From Desulfurispira natronophila (GTDB taxonomy: Bacteria > Chrysiogenota > Chrysiogenetes > Chrysiogenales > Chrysiogenaceae): a stretch of 59,255 bases of DNA. The stretch lies in NCBI RefSeq assembly GCF_014203025.1, contig NZ_JACHID010000015.1, forward strand, positions 1 through 59,255, read 5' to 3'. The notes beneath the pieces were generated by a model. That model had not been told where the DNA came from, ran no database searches, and worked only from the letters and a program-made list of their open reading frames with translations. The translations under genes were made by a program, and so were the position numbers. Below, piece after piece: positions 24,536 through 34,300 of this stretch (within the stretch, counting starts at the first letter, position 1; every line of letters starts with the position of its first letter).

Positions 24536-25060
24536 CTACCACTGAACCTGGTCGCCTATAGCAATGGCATTTTGGCGAAAATATCCCTGATTTACTTCCA
24601 ATGCATAGCGATATGGCACTGCTGGACGATAGGCTTTTGCCTCAGAGCGACATTGTTGAGGTGAACGCTCAAAGCACGGCTCCATGTTTTTGATTGAAAC
24701 AATGACTCCCTGCCGGTCCAGGTAGGCTATGCTTAGCGATAAGTGAGTGCGGTACATCCAGAATCCTCTCGTCTGATCAGAGGAAAAGACAAAGAGCATG
24801 GCGCTGTCTGGGGGCATGGCAGTGCGGTACATCAGCCCTCGCATATGTTGCTGCGGTGTGCGTGCTACTTCTGCCATGAGGCTATGAGTGCTCTTTTCGG
24901 AGCGAATGTGCACCAGGGCAAGCTCAAAGGTTACCGGCGATTTGTGTGCTGGCAGTTCCAGTGTGGATCCATTGGGAGTAATTATGGGTGAGGTACTGGC
25001 ACTGCTGCAGGTGACCAGTGCCAGCAGCAGTGCCAGTGTCCACTGCGCCAAAGCTCTCAT
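24536..25060 (-). CDS. DUF192-family lipoprotein
   Basis: 174 residues with a lipoprotein signal (LALLLALVTCSSAS, cysteine near residue 18). The mature part carries the DUF192 pattern TPQQHMRGLMYRTAMPPDSA, MLFVFSSDQTRGFWMYRTHL, SLSIAYLDRQGVIVSIKNM and then EPC. DUF192 proteins are exported or membrane-tethered and of unknown biochemical role. It starts five bases after the sensor kinase stop on the same strand, so they are likely co-transcribed. The family assignment is good; the function is unknown. Confidence 0.8.
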   Translation of the reverse strand: MRALAQWTLALLLALVTCSSASTSPIITPNGSTLELPAHKSPVTFELALVHIRSEKSTHSLMAEVARTPQQHMRGLMYRTAMPPDSAMLFVFSSDQTRGFWMYRTHLSLSIAYLDRQGVIVSIKNMEPCFERSPQQCRSEAKAYRPAVPYRYALEVNQGYFRQNAIAIGDQVQW

Positions 25061-25065
25061 AGCTC

Positions 25066-26925
25066 TTAGGCCTCTTTTGATTTTATTGGTGAAGGCTCTG
25101 CATAGTGGGGAAGGGTGATTCGGAAGTTGACACCTTGATCCTGGTTGGATGCCCTGATGGAGCCGCCCATATAGTCCTCGATGATGGTGCGAGTCATGAA
25201 TAGGCCTATCCCCATGCCCTCGGGGCGTGTGCTGAAGTTTTGATTAAAAATTTGACTTTCCATTCCGGCGGGAAGACTGGTGCCGGTATTGTAAATATCA
25301 ATACAGCAACTCTTTGGGGTGGTAGTGAAAAAGATGCTGATGGTTCCCTCATGATTGCCAAGGCCCTGATGACGACGGGCCTCCAGGATGGAGTCTTTGG
25401 CGTTGCAGATCAGGTTGAGCACCACCTGTTTGAACTCGTTGGTGTACCCCATAGCCATAACGGTCTGCTGGGGTTTGTCGTCGATATGGGCTTGAATGTG
25501 GTGATGCTGCAAAAGCGGGCTTAGCATATGGAGCACCTCATGGCACGCGCGGGCAACGTCAAAGGGTGTTTTTTGGCGACTGGGGCGCAGGAAGTCACGA
25601 AAAACCTTGACGGTTTGGGTGAGGAAGCTGATGCTCTCCAGTCCCCTTTCCACTTGCTCCTGGGTTTTCGTGTCGTCGTGGCAGCGTTTGCGAATATTTT
25701 GCAGAATGAGTCCCAGTCCGGTCAGGGGCTGCCCCCACTGGTGCGTAATATTGGTGAGCATTTGTCCCATGGTGGCCATTTTCGATTGCTGGACCAGGAT
25801 TTGGCGCTGCACTTCCAGCCGCTTGCGCTCTGATATGTCGCGCACCATAGCCACAACACCTTCAAAATGGCGCATGTCAAGAGAGCTCAGGCTTATTTCT
25901 ACTACCACTTCGCGGCCGTCGCGTTTACGCATGTGGCACTCCAGCGGAGGTGGCGCTTCGTTCTTCCATAGTTGCAGGTGATGCTGCAGAGCTGCTTTGT
26001 GGTCTTCGGGGGTCAAGGTGAGGAAATCGGCGTTTTCCAGCTCACAGCGTGGGTAACCAAACAGCTGGCAGAACGGGTCGTTGGCATCGGCAATGCGGTA
26101 GGCATCCCCATCGCGAGTCAAGACGATGATGCCGTCGCGCACGTGATGGAAAAGGTACTGGTAGCGACGGCGGGCGTTTTCCCAGCCACGATGCGCAGAG
26201 TCCATGCGGTGATTGATCCGACTCATGAAAGGCAGTGAGAGGAAGTATATTCCGATGAGCACCAGGGCAATGGTCAGGGTTGACGCGATAATCAGAATCA
26301 GGCGATTATTGCGAAGTTCCTGCATGATAATATCAGCGGGTACCCATATACTGATGCCGCCGTGCACTTCACCGGGAACGTAGTTCTGGTGGCAGCGTAC
26401 GCAGGATGGCTCGATGGGGAGTGGTGCCATATATCGAAAATATTGGCGATCTTCCATATGTTCGTAGGTATAGGCTTCGCGTATCCCGGAGCGGAAATCC
26501 TCTATGGAGGCAGCCTCAAACTCATCTGCCTGATTACGGGGGTTAATGGGTGAAGTGCTGGCCATGCGAAAGGCAAACTCACCTTGCAGGCGAGCCAGAT
26601 CGGAAACTTCGTGGGTAACCATGGCCGGGGTACGCAACAGGTACTCATTTCCGTCATCATCCACAATGCGGCTGCGGGGGCCAAAGACTTCTTCCAGATG
26701 TTGACTCGGTTCCATGCCCTCCTGCTTCTTGACGTAAATGCCACCGTGCAGGGAAACCCAGCGACGCACATAGATTATCTCCTGCATGTACGCTCGTCCG
26801 CGGTCCAGAAGCTGTTCCTTGGCGGATTGATTGAGCTGCAGGCCGAAAAAGATAAAGACACCAAAGAGTATGAGCCCAATAAAGCTGTAGAGGTAGATGA
26901 CATACTTGCGTATCAGGTCTGTCAA
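25066..26925 (-). CDS. Sensor histidine kinase with DUF3365-type CxxCH sensor and PAS domain
   Basis: 619 residues, read from a TTG at 26925 with AAGGAG eight bases before. Transmembrane helices at about 10-30 and 208-232 enclose a periplasmic DUF3365/Tll0287-like domain with a heme-binding CVRCH (Cys175-His179). A PAS domain follows (about 255-370), then the phosphoacceptor His395 in NITHQWGQPL, an N-box (VVLNLICNAKDSI) and EGMGIGLFMTRTIIEDYMGG. The covalent heme motif suggests a redox, gas or nitrogen-oxide sensor dependent on the cytochrome c maturation machinery coded nearby. No response regulator is adjacent, so the partner is unknown. Confidence 0.85.
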   Translation of the reverse strand: MTDLIRKYVIYLYSFIGLILFGVFIFFGLQLNQSAKEQLLDRGRAYMQEIIYVRRWVSLHGGIYVKKQEGMEPSQHLEEVFGPRSRIVDDDGNEYLLRTPAMVTHEVSDLARLQGEFAFRMASTSPINPRNQADEFEAASIEDFRSGIREAYTYEHMEDRQYFRYMAPLPIEPSCVRCHQNYVPGEVHGGISIWVPADIIMQELRNNRLILIIASTLTIALVLIGIYFLSLPFMSRINHRMDSAHRGWENARRRYQYLFHHVRDGIIVLTRDGDAYRIADANDPFCQLFGYPRCELENADFLTLTPEDHKAALQHHLQLWKNEAPPPLECHMRKRDGREVVVEISLSSLDMRHFEGVVAMVRDISERKRLEVQRQILVQQSKMATMGQMLTNITHQWGQPLTGLGLILQNIRKRCHDDTKTQEQVERGLESISFLTQTVKVFRDFLRPSRQKTPFDVARACHEVLHMLSPLLQHHHIQAHIDDKPQQTVMAMGYTNEFKQVVLNLICNAKDSILEARRHQGLGNHEGTISIFFTTTPKSCCIDIYNTGTSLPAGMESQIFNQNFSTRPEGMGIGLFMTRTIIEDYMGGSIRASNQDQGVNFRITLPHYAEPSPIKSKEA

Positions 26926-27157
26926 GTCAGGGGCTCCTTGTTTTGCTTTGGCAGTAGTCTTTCACCGCTTAATAGGTCGTTGATCAAGGGAGTGACGTGT
27001 GCTGCTGTTGCAACATTCCCGTCAGGGCACTTTGCCGCTCAGGCTGTGTTCCCGATGAGTGAATCAAGACAACCTCTGAAGTGTGCGTGGGAGATATTTG
27101 GCAGTATTTTCTGTGAGTGGTGGTAATTGTACATGAATCTTCAAGTTTGGGAAACTT

Positions 27158-27451
27158 ATGTTATCAGATAATGTTACTTTGGAAGACTTTCGCATTGCGG
27201 TGGATCTCTTTTCCCTGCCTGGTCGCTTTACGATTGATCGGCTCAAGGGTCGCTATCGACAGCTCTCCCGTAAGCACCATCCGGATTTTGGCGGATGTGC
27301 TCAACAGATGGCGGAGGTAAACAGAGCCTACGAGATTTTGTTGAGCTATGTGGACCATTACCATTACCAGATGGATGAGGACGAGTTTTTGCGCCAGAAT
27401 CCCAGTCTGAAATACTATTACCAGTTTCATCAGCCGCCTCCTTCACGATAG
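27158..27451 (+). CDS. Small J-domain protein
   Basis: 97 residues, essentially one J-domain: YRQLSRKHHPDFGG contains the HPD that stimulates Hsp70 ATPase, followed by MAEVNRAYEIL. After it come acidic and aromatic residues (DHYHYQMDEDEFLRQNP, YYYQFHQPP). It lacks the glycine-rich and zinc domains of DnaJ, so it is a J-domain-only cochaperone whose client is unknown. The 231-base gap before it (26927-27157) holds no recognised gene. Confidence 0.75.
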   Translation: MLSDNVTLEDFRIAVDLFSLPGRFTIDRLKGRYRQLSRKHHPDFGGCAQQMAEVNRAYEILLSYVDHYHYQMDEDEFLRQNPSLKYYYQFHQPPPSR

Positions 27452-27511
27452 CACCACGGAGGGGCTTTGCCTTGGCGGTGTTTTGGTTATGCCGAGTCTC
27501 TTGGATATTAT

Positions 27512-27910
27512 CTACTGGCGAGATTTCCAGGGTTTGGTTTTTGTTGGTGCAGAAGGCTGGGGGCTGGTGTCGCTTTCCGGGGCCCTGCCTTCGAAAGCAT
27601 TGGCGATCTCGCGGGCGTAACGGGAATTTTCTGCGCTGCCAGTGGACTCCAGGTAGAGCAGGTAGGTTTGCAAGTCGCGATAGGCTTTAATGGTGGGTAT
27701 AATCTGTCCGTGGCTTATCAGTACATAGCGGTGCTTGATGAGCTCTGAAAGTTCCTGGCGCTCCAGGGAAGCTTTTTCACTAAGGAGCTTGAGGATCTGT
27801 GGGATGTATTGGTAGCGGTCACGGATATATTTTCCTTTTTCCCTTCGTATTTCCCGATGCTTCTTTCCTATTTGTGCCAGTGTCTGGGAGATTAGTTCGT
27901 TTCTGTTCAT
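27512..27910 (-). CDS. Unknown helical protein, 132 residues
   Basis: From the ATG at 27910 (AAGGACAGG upstream). It is a basic, helical protein (MNRNELISQTLAQIGKKHRE, IPQILKLLSEKASLERQELS) with a Pro-rich, Ser/Thr-rich tail. It has no signal peptide and no recognised domain. It is divergent from the flagellar rod-binding gene, with 59 bases between the starts, so a flagellar link is possible but not shown. Confidence 0.55.
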   Translation of the reverse strand: MNRNELISQTLAQIGKKHREIRREKGKYIRDRYQYIPQILKLLSEKASLERQELSELIKHRYVLISHGQIIPTIKAYRDLQTYLLYLESTGSAENSRYAREIANAFEGRAPESDTSPQPSAPTKTKPWKSRQ

Positions 27911-27969
27911 GTTTGGCCTGTCCTTTGCATGGTATGGCGTAGTTAATGACAACCGGAGGAGTTGAAACC

Positions 27970-28437
27970 ATGCTACCGGCTACTGTCACCCAAGCACCTG
28001 TGGTAACGCCGCACCACATTGAAAAAAACGAGAACCTGACTGACGATGAACGCGGGCAGATCCTCCGATCTTGCCAGCACTTCGAGTCTTTGCTGGTTAA
28101 CATCATGTTCACCACAATGAGACAAACCATAGCAGATGGTGGTCTTGTTGAAAAGTCCAACGCCGAGGAGATATTTACCTCCTTTCTCGACACCGAGTAC
28201 TCCAAGCTGGCCAGCACCAGCAGTAATAATGGGGTGGGCCTGGCTGGCATGATGTATGAGCAGCTGACAGAAGAATCGGTGGATAAGGTTCCCCCTATGC
28301 CCCATGTGAGCGAATTTGACTCACGGCTGAATTTTGGTCTCTCGGCAGCCCCAACCCGCACGGAAGCTGCCAGCAGCGCCACTCAGCCAGTGATAGATCC
28401 TCGTCGCCTGGAGGACTTCTACTTTTCTGCGCAGTAA
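27970..28437 (+). CDS. Rod-binding protein (FlgJ N-terminal domain, no muramidase)
   Basis: 155 residues from the ATG at 27970 with GGAGGAG upstream. The segment SCQHFESLLVNIMFTTMR through EEIFTSFLDTEYSKLA and NGVGLAGMMYEQLT matches the rod-binding domain of FlgJ, which caps rod assembly in the periplasm. The peptidoglycan hydrolase half found in gammaproteobacterial FlgJ is missing, so another enzyme must open the wall. It precedes flgM-flgN-flgK-flgL, consistent with late flagellar assembly genes. Confidence 0.8.
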   Translation: MLPATVTQAPVVTPHHIEKNENLTDDERGQILRSCQHFESLLVNIMFTTMRQTIADGGLVEKSNAEEIFTSFLDTEYSKLASTSSNNGVGLAGMMYEQLTEESVDKVPPMPHVSEFDSRLNFGLSAAPTRTEAASSATQPVIDPRRLEDFYFSAQ

Positions 28438-28553
28438 AGTCCGACTCATGGATGGAGAAAGTTTTCAATTTACGTGAAATTTTTTCCGATATGATTCTTG
28501 ATTGTCTCCTGTCAGTAGGATGGAAAAATTTGCTTTTTTTCCTTACTTCCGAC

Positions 28554-28581
28554 TAAAGTTACTTCATATCTTGCCCGATAA
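28554..28581 (+). promoter_or_regulatory. Sigma-28 (FliA)-type flagellar promoter
   Basis: TAAAGTTA (28554-28561), 11 bases, then GCCCGATAA (28573-28581) fits the sigma-28 consensus TAAAGTTT-N11-GCCGATAA with one inserted C. It lies about 38 bases before the flgM ATG, so late flagellar genes from flgM on are likely expressed by FliA, whose inhibitor is FlgM itself. Confidence 0.75.
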
Positions 28582-28618
28582 GGAGAAACAGGCAGGAATA
28601 CAACAAAGGAGGCATACC

Positions 28619-28933
28619 ATGAAAGTCAATGGATTTGGCACTTCGCCCATCGATGCCTACCTCAAGAACAATCGGTCCCAGCCAAAAGGCAAGGACGAAG
28701 GGGTTGTTCAAGGCAGGGAAGCGACTTCAGGGGCGAATGCGCAGAACACTGATAAGGTAAACTTTTCCGGGGTCTACATGGAGGCGGCCAAGGCCACCAA
28801 AGAAGCGGTAGAGTCACCGGATGTGCGTCAGGAAAGGGTAGACACTCTCAAGAGTGCAATCAAGCGCGGTGATTACAATCTCAATCTGGATATGCTGGCA
28901 ATCAGATTGGCAGAGGTGCTGGGGAGGAAGTAA
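28619..28933 (+). CDS. flgM: FlgM, anti-sigma-28 factor
   Basis: 104 residues with AAAGGAGG before the ATG. The C-terminal helices (RQERVDTLKSAIKRGDYNLN followed by LDMLAIRLAEVL) match the sigma-28-binding part of FlgM (IDxxRVxxLKxAIxxGxYxVdpxxIAxkl). The N-terminal part is polar and disordered, as in this exported regulator. It binds FliA and is secreted when the hook is complete, releasing late gene expression. Followed 36 bases later by flgN. Confidence 0.88.
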   Translation: MKVNGFGTSPIDAYLKNNRSQPKGKDEGVVQGREATSGANAQNTDKVNFSGVYMEAAKATKEAVESPDVRQERVDTLKSAIKRGDYNLNLDMLAIRLAEVLGRK

Positions 28934-28969
28934 GAGGTAGAGGGCTCAACCAGTTTATGGAGGTGGCCT

Positions 28970-29452
28970 TTGGATACCCATGAAAGTGCAGGGTTTACCC
29001 TGTCTGAGCTTTATACTAACTATGCACAGCTGCGTGATATGTTGCAGGAAAACCGTGAATATATTGTCGAGGGGGACCTTGATGGGGTCAACCGCATCAG
29101 TAACCTGATGGAAACACTGGTGCTGAAGATTCGGTTGCTGGAGGATACCCTCGATAGCTTTATGCAGGACTATGCCACCCGGCATGATGTAGAGTGCAAG
29201 CTTTTTGAAATCGCAGGTCACATGGAGCCCTGGGGTGGTGACTTTACCGATAGCGTCGTGCGTTTGCGTGACCTGGTGAAAGATGTTGATCGGCAGACCT
29301 ATGTCAACCGGCAGTTGTTGCACAGTGGCATAAAGCTTAATTCGCATTTTTTATCGCTGGTAGACCGCGAGTTGAAAACCTCCAGGGGATATGGTTCCAA
29401 CGGGGGGGCAACAGACAAGCGCCAGTCGGTGCTGGTAAGCAAGAAAGTATAG
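28970..29452 (+). CDS. flgN: FlgN-like export chaperone
   Basis: 160 residues read from a TTG at 28970 with GGAGGT five bases before; neighbouring ATG and GTG codons lead to early stops, so the TTG is decided by the ribosome site. The chain is helical (LYTNYAQLRDMLQENREYIV, ISNLMETLVLKIRLLEDTL, GIKLNSHFLSL), as in FlgN, the cytoplasmic chaperone for FlgK and FlgL, which are coded immediately downstream. Sequence similarity is weak, so the name leans on position. Confidence 0.72.
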   Translation: MDTHESAGFTLSELYTNYAQLRDMLQENREYIVEGDLDGVNRISNLMETLVLKIRLLEDTLDSFMQDYATRHDVECKLFEIAGHMEPWGGDFTDSVVRLRDLVKDVDRQTYVNRQLLHSGIKLNSHFLSLVDRELKTSRGYGSNGGATDKRQSVLVSKKV

Positions 29453-29454
29453 TG

Positions 29455-29491
29455 CGGGCTGTACACCTTCAGTGAAGGTGCAGCCCGTTTT
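29455..29491 (+). terminator. Intrinsic terminator after flgN
   Basis: CGGGCTGTACACCTTC (29455-29470) pairs with GAAGGTGCAGCCCG (29474-29487), one bulged base, followed by TTTTGTGTG. It separates flgM-flgN from flgK-flgL or lowers read-through to them. Confidence 0.8.
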
Positions 29492-29584
29492 GTGTGTATT
29501 CAACTATCGCATTTTACAATTAAAGTAAAACCGGACGCACTGCCTGATGCAGTGGCACCGGTACAGGGTACCAAGGAGCCGGGT

Positions 29585-31288
29585 ATGAGTTTCAATTCCC
29601 TAGGCATAGGTCTTTCCGGGGCGCTTTCCAGCCAAAATGCTCTGCAGACTGTTGGCCATAACCTCAGCAATATGAACACCGAAGGTTTCAACCGCCAGCG
29701 TACGGTACTGGAAGCCCGTTCACCTCAGACGCTGGGCAATCTCCAGTTTGGTCGCGGGGTAGATATGGTTCAGGTGGAGCGTATTCACGACCAGTTTATC
29801 CAGCAGTCCATGCGCACAGCCATGACCAAGGATGGCCAGTACGAAGCCAGCTACTCGGCCTATCGGGAAATTGAAATGCTTTTCAACGAGACGGAAGGCA
29901 TGGGGCTGAACGACTCCCTTACCCGCTTCTTTGATTCCTGGCATGATTTGGCTAACTCTCCTACTGACACGTCCCAGGAGGCAGCTTCCAAGCGAGCCAC
30001 GGTTGTGCAGTCTGCCCAAAACTTCATCACCAATGTCCAGGGAGCTCAACAGTATCTGGAAGATCTGCAGTCCCAGTATACGAAGCGTGTCGGCACCATG
30101 GTGGACGATATCAATCAGCAGCTCAACTCCCTGGCCTCGCTTAATACACAGATTGCCAGGTCTGCAGGTATGGCCAATCCTTCCCATGACCTGCTGGACA
30201 AGCGGGACAATATTCTAAACAAGTTGGCAGAGCATATAGATATCAGCGTGGACATTAACCCGCAGGGGCAGGCAGCAGTATTTTTTGCCGGTAAGACTCT
30301 GGTGGATCGAGATCATGTATCCAACCTTGGTCATCGCATTACTGGTGAGGGCAGCAGTAAGTTGACCTACCTCGGTCCGGGCGGTCACACTGAAGATATC
30401 ACCCGTCATACGGATGGTGGTAAAATAGCCTCCTATATGCAGATGCGGGATGAAGTTATTCCCGAGTACCTGGATCACGTCAATGAGCTTTCCCGCAGTG
30501 TGATTGAGGAAGTAAACAAAATTCACTCCGATGGCATTGCCACTAACCCATTTGGGGCCGTTTCCTCTCAGTATGCCGTGGAAAACAGTCGTACTCCTCT
30601 GAATGAAAACACTCCCTTCAAGATCCAGGATGGCAGCTTTCAGTTACGGGTGTACGACGATAATGGTGATGAGTTTCAGACCTTTGAAATTCATATCGAA
30701 GCTGAGGACTCTTTGCGCAAAATTGCCATGAAGCTCAACGATGTTGACCAAGGCGGGAATTTCAATGCTCGCATTACCTCGGACAACCAGCTGGAAATAC
30801 GGGGCAACAATAATCATACCTTTGCCCTTTTCAACGATACGAGCAATACCCTGACGGCTTTGGGACTGAACACTTTTTTTACTGGTCACGATGCCAAGAG
30901 TATGGGTATCAACTCCTATGTGGCTGATGATACCTCACGGCTCGCCACCAGCTTTACCGGTCAGCCCGGCGATAATCAGAATGCGAACCGCATTGCGGAG
31001 TTGCGCAATCAGAATGTAATGATGAACGACACCATGACGATAAATGAGTACTATAACCACTTCGTCAACAAGGTGGGGTTGGATGTCATGGTAAACGGCG
31101 ATGCCATGGAATCCAACAAGCTGATCCTGCGCCAGATGGAGCAACGTCGCGAAAGTATTTCAGGGGTTAACGAGAACGAGGAGTTAACCTTCATGCTGAA
31201 GTTCCAGCGCTCATTTGAGGCGTCGTCGCGCTTTATAACAACTGTCGATCGACTATTGGATAACATTGTCAACCGCATGGGCGTATAG
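29585..31288 (+). CDS. flgK: Flagellar hook-associated protein 1
   Basis: 567 residues from the ATG at 29585. The N-terminal signature is SLGIGLSGALSSQNALQTVG with HNLSNMNTEGFNRQR, and the C-terminal one is GVNENEELTFMLKFQRSFEA then FITTVDRLLDNIVNRMG, the helices that pack in the hook-filament junction. Length is normal for FlgK. The ORF extends upstream to 29492, but that extra piece has no FlgK similarity and no ribosome site. Exported by the flagellar type III system with FlgN as chaperone. The flgL gene follows after 30 bases. Confidence 0.93.
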   Translation: MSFNSLGIGLSGALSSQNALQTVGHNLSNMNTEGFNRQRTVLEARSPQTLGNLQFGRGVDMVQVERIHDQFIQQSMRTAMTKDGQYEASYSAYREIEMLFNETEGMGLNDSLTRFFDSWHDLANSPTDTSQEAASKRATVVQSAQNFITNVQGAQQYLEDLQSQYTKRVGTMVDDINQQLNSLASLNTQIARSAGMANPSHDLLDKRDNILNKLAEHIDISVDINPQGQAAVFFAGKTLVDRDHVSNLGHRITGEGSSKLTYLGPGGHTEDITRHTDGGKIASYMQMRDEVIPEYLDHVNELSRSVIEEVNKIHSDGIATNPFGAVSSQYAVENSRTPLNENTPFKIQDGSFQLRVYDDNGDEFQTFEIHIEAEDSLRKIAMKLNDVDQGGNFNARITSDNQLEIRGNNNHTFALFNDTSNTLTALGLNTFFTGHDAKSMGINSYVADDTSRLATSFTGQPGDNQNANRIAELRNQNVMMNDTMTINEYYNHFVNKVGLDVMVNGDAMESNKLILRQMEQRRESISGVNENEELTFMLKFQRSFEASSRFITTVDRLLDNIVNRMGV

Positions 31289-31318
31289 TCCGTGTAATCT
31301 GCAGGTAGGTAACGTGCC

Positions 31319-34300
31319 ATGATGCGAGTCACCAGCAATATGCTTTCTGCCAATTTTCTTGGCGGCGTCAATAAGAGCCTCAATAATATGCTGGAGAGCA
31401 ACAAGCAGATTGCCAGCAACCGCACCGTGCTGGCTCCCAGCAGTGATCCCGTGCGGGTATCTCAGGCATTGTCGTTCCAGAACAGTATCGATCTTTCCAG
31501 CCAGTACCAACGCAATATTTCCAACACCAAAACCTGGCTGGACCTTTCCGACGGCAGCCTGCAGTCTATAAGCTCCATACTGCAAAAGACCAAAAACGAC
31601 TTTGCCCTGGCTGGCTCCAGTGACTCCATGTCTCCCGATGCTCGCAAAGCTTTGGCAAACGATGTAGAGGCGATGCGTCGCGAACTGATCAGTCTTGGTA
31701 ATACCAAGCATTTGGATCGCTATATTTTCGGTGGACACCAGACACGCAGTGAACCCTTTCAGGAGCGCAAGCAAGAGATAGAGATTATTCGTAACGGCAG
31801 TTACGTTGGCACCAGTGGTGCCGTGCTCTACTCCAAGGGAGTTTTTTCAGACCTGCCGGAGCTGCCAGGTGGAGATTATGAGATACATATTGACTATGAT
31901 GACAATACCAATGTAGCAACTGTCTCCATGCGAGACTCCAAGGGTCGCGTCGTATCCCTTGATTCCAATGGCTCTGACAACAGCGGTGGTGGCAATATGA
32001 ATAACCTCACCACCGTGGCCCGCTACCACGTTAATCCTGGAGACTACATTGATACCGGGCGAGGTGTGGCTCTGGAAATTCCCCAGGGTTTTCGTGGCGG
32101 TCAGCGTATTCAGTTCAGCTATAGCCCTGGTGATAGTTTAGCCTATCTCGGGGATAGTGGCGTTTCAAAATCTCAAGTGGGTATCAATGACCAGGTGGAT
32201 GTTAACGTGCCTGGTAGCGAGATTTTCTCCAAAACCGCCAAGATGATAGAAACTACCTTCACCAACACCACTGGCGGAGTGCCTATAAAGAATATCACCA
32301 AGTTTGGAGATATTGATCACGCCAATGTGCAGCGGGGTGATACCATTGATATCAATGGCCTTGATCACTCCGGTAACCGCATTGGTGCTGCCCGAATTCT
32401 TTCCCCGAAGGCGGCCATGCTCGATCTGACAAATGCTACGAAAGACGAGCGCACTTTTTCAATGCACTACAGTAATGATCGCCTGGATGGCGTCAGCAAA
32501 AATATAACCGTTCCTCAACACGGCTACGACAACCACAACCGTCTGGCCAATGCTATTCAGGGGGCGATCAATGAGTCGCTGGCACCAGCCAACAACCATC
32601 CCGTTTACTTCAGCGGCGGCATGGATGCCAGTGGCGAAACTACCGGGCCTTTGTACTCAGCAGGCGGCACAGTTACCAACCGTCTCTTTGCCACTGGCAC
32701 CATCGCCTACGATCAGTTCAAACAGATCAGCCTGAAGGTAGATGAAGACGCTTCCATCGGTGACGGCCCCTTGACCTTCCAGATACACGGCTTTGACGAA
32801 AAGACTCAGTACGCCAGCACCGAAGGTCTTAACTCCGCTGCTTCCACTTTCCTGGGCAAGATGACCATCGATAACCCCGAGGTGGGCTTCAAGTACAGTA
32901 TCAAGGACGAAGGTTACGTCAGTGGTACAGACTTTGGCCTCAATATCGGCTTCCTCGGCTATCAGAGCTTCAGCGCCGGCAGTACCTTTGATTTTGCCAT
33001 GGATACGGAACCGGCAGTTGCTTTTACGCATACTGGTGGCGCTGGTTCCAACCTGGAAGGTTTGAAGCTCCAGTACGATAATTTGCGCTACAACGGGCAG
33101 AATATTGAAAGTATCGTACTTGAAAGCGTTGGCGTAGACTTGACCTATACCATCAACACCGCCGATGGAAACTCACACACCGAGACACTTAACCTGGGCC
33201 CGGACGCCTATAAGTACCCTGTGGAAATACCCGGCACAGGGGCGTCGATTCGCCTGGATCAGTCAGTGGGTGACTTCAGCCTCAGCGCCGGAGCAACGGC
33301 GACCTTTGAATTTGACAACTCGCGCACCCTGAGCCCCAATCTGGACCTGACGGGCTATACCGGCGACGGTGAGACCATGATTTTGCGAGCCCGCTCGGCG
33401 GTTGATTCACCACCTGAGTATGACCCAGATGATCCATCGACACACGCGCCTCTTTCTCCCGGCAACTATTCAGCAGCCGGAACCATAAACTTTGGTGATG
33501 GCCAGGGTGGCTTCTTTGATGTGCTGGACAATCACGGCAATGTGACGGAGACCGTCTATGTTTCCAGCGATGGGCGCACCAGTCTCAGCAACGGTGTTCA
33601 GGTCTCCTTTGATCCCGAGGCTAAATTTCAGATCGGCGAAAGCATGAACTTCTCTATTCTGCCCCAGAACGCGGTCGGAGTGCGCAGCGATGGCAGCAAT
33701 CTCCTCTTTGAAACTCGCGAGACGGGAGAGCAGGTCAATCTTAATATCTATGCTGATCCCTACTCCAAACTGGGGCTGGATCACAATGTTATTGGTGCCA
33801 GCGGTGTCAATAACTCCTACTCCATAGATCCGGACTTGCCTGTCGAGGATATGCTGCGCTTTATCGAAGATCTCTACGGCAATACGGTGGACGCCTATAT
33901 TACTGAAAACGGTAAGCTGGCCTTTAAGGATCTACACCCGGGGCATTCTCGTCTGGAGGTCAACCTCACCACGAATAATGAGGGCATCCGGCATATGTCC
34001 CACCTGGCCAACCCTAACTATCACCCTATTGGTGGCGAGTTTAACGATTACTATATCATGGGAGAGTACACCGGGCGGTCTGATAATCGACTGAATATTA
34101 CGCTTGACTCTAGCTCAGCTGCTGGAACCAGTGTTGTGGGGCGGGATCAAGGTATCAGCTTGACCATTGAAGACCGCTACGGCAACCGGTTGATAGAAGA
34201 TTATCCTTTGGGTTCCGATGAGTATCACGGTGAGCCTATTTATATTGGCAATGGGCTGAGTATCCGCATCCCAATAGGGACACCGGTGCAGCCTGGTGGG

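Noticed and set aside
29522-29554. Sigma-28-like promoter ahead of flgK (TAAAGTAA then GCCTGATG)
   Set aside because: Spacing is two bases too long and the -10 match is poor compared with the flgM promoter.
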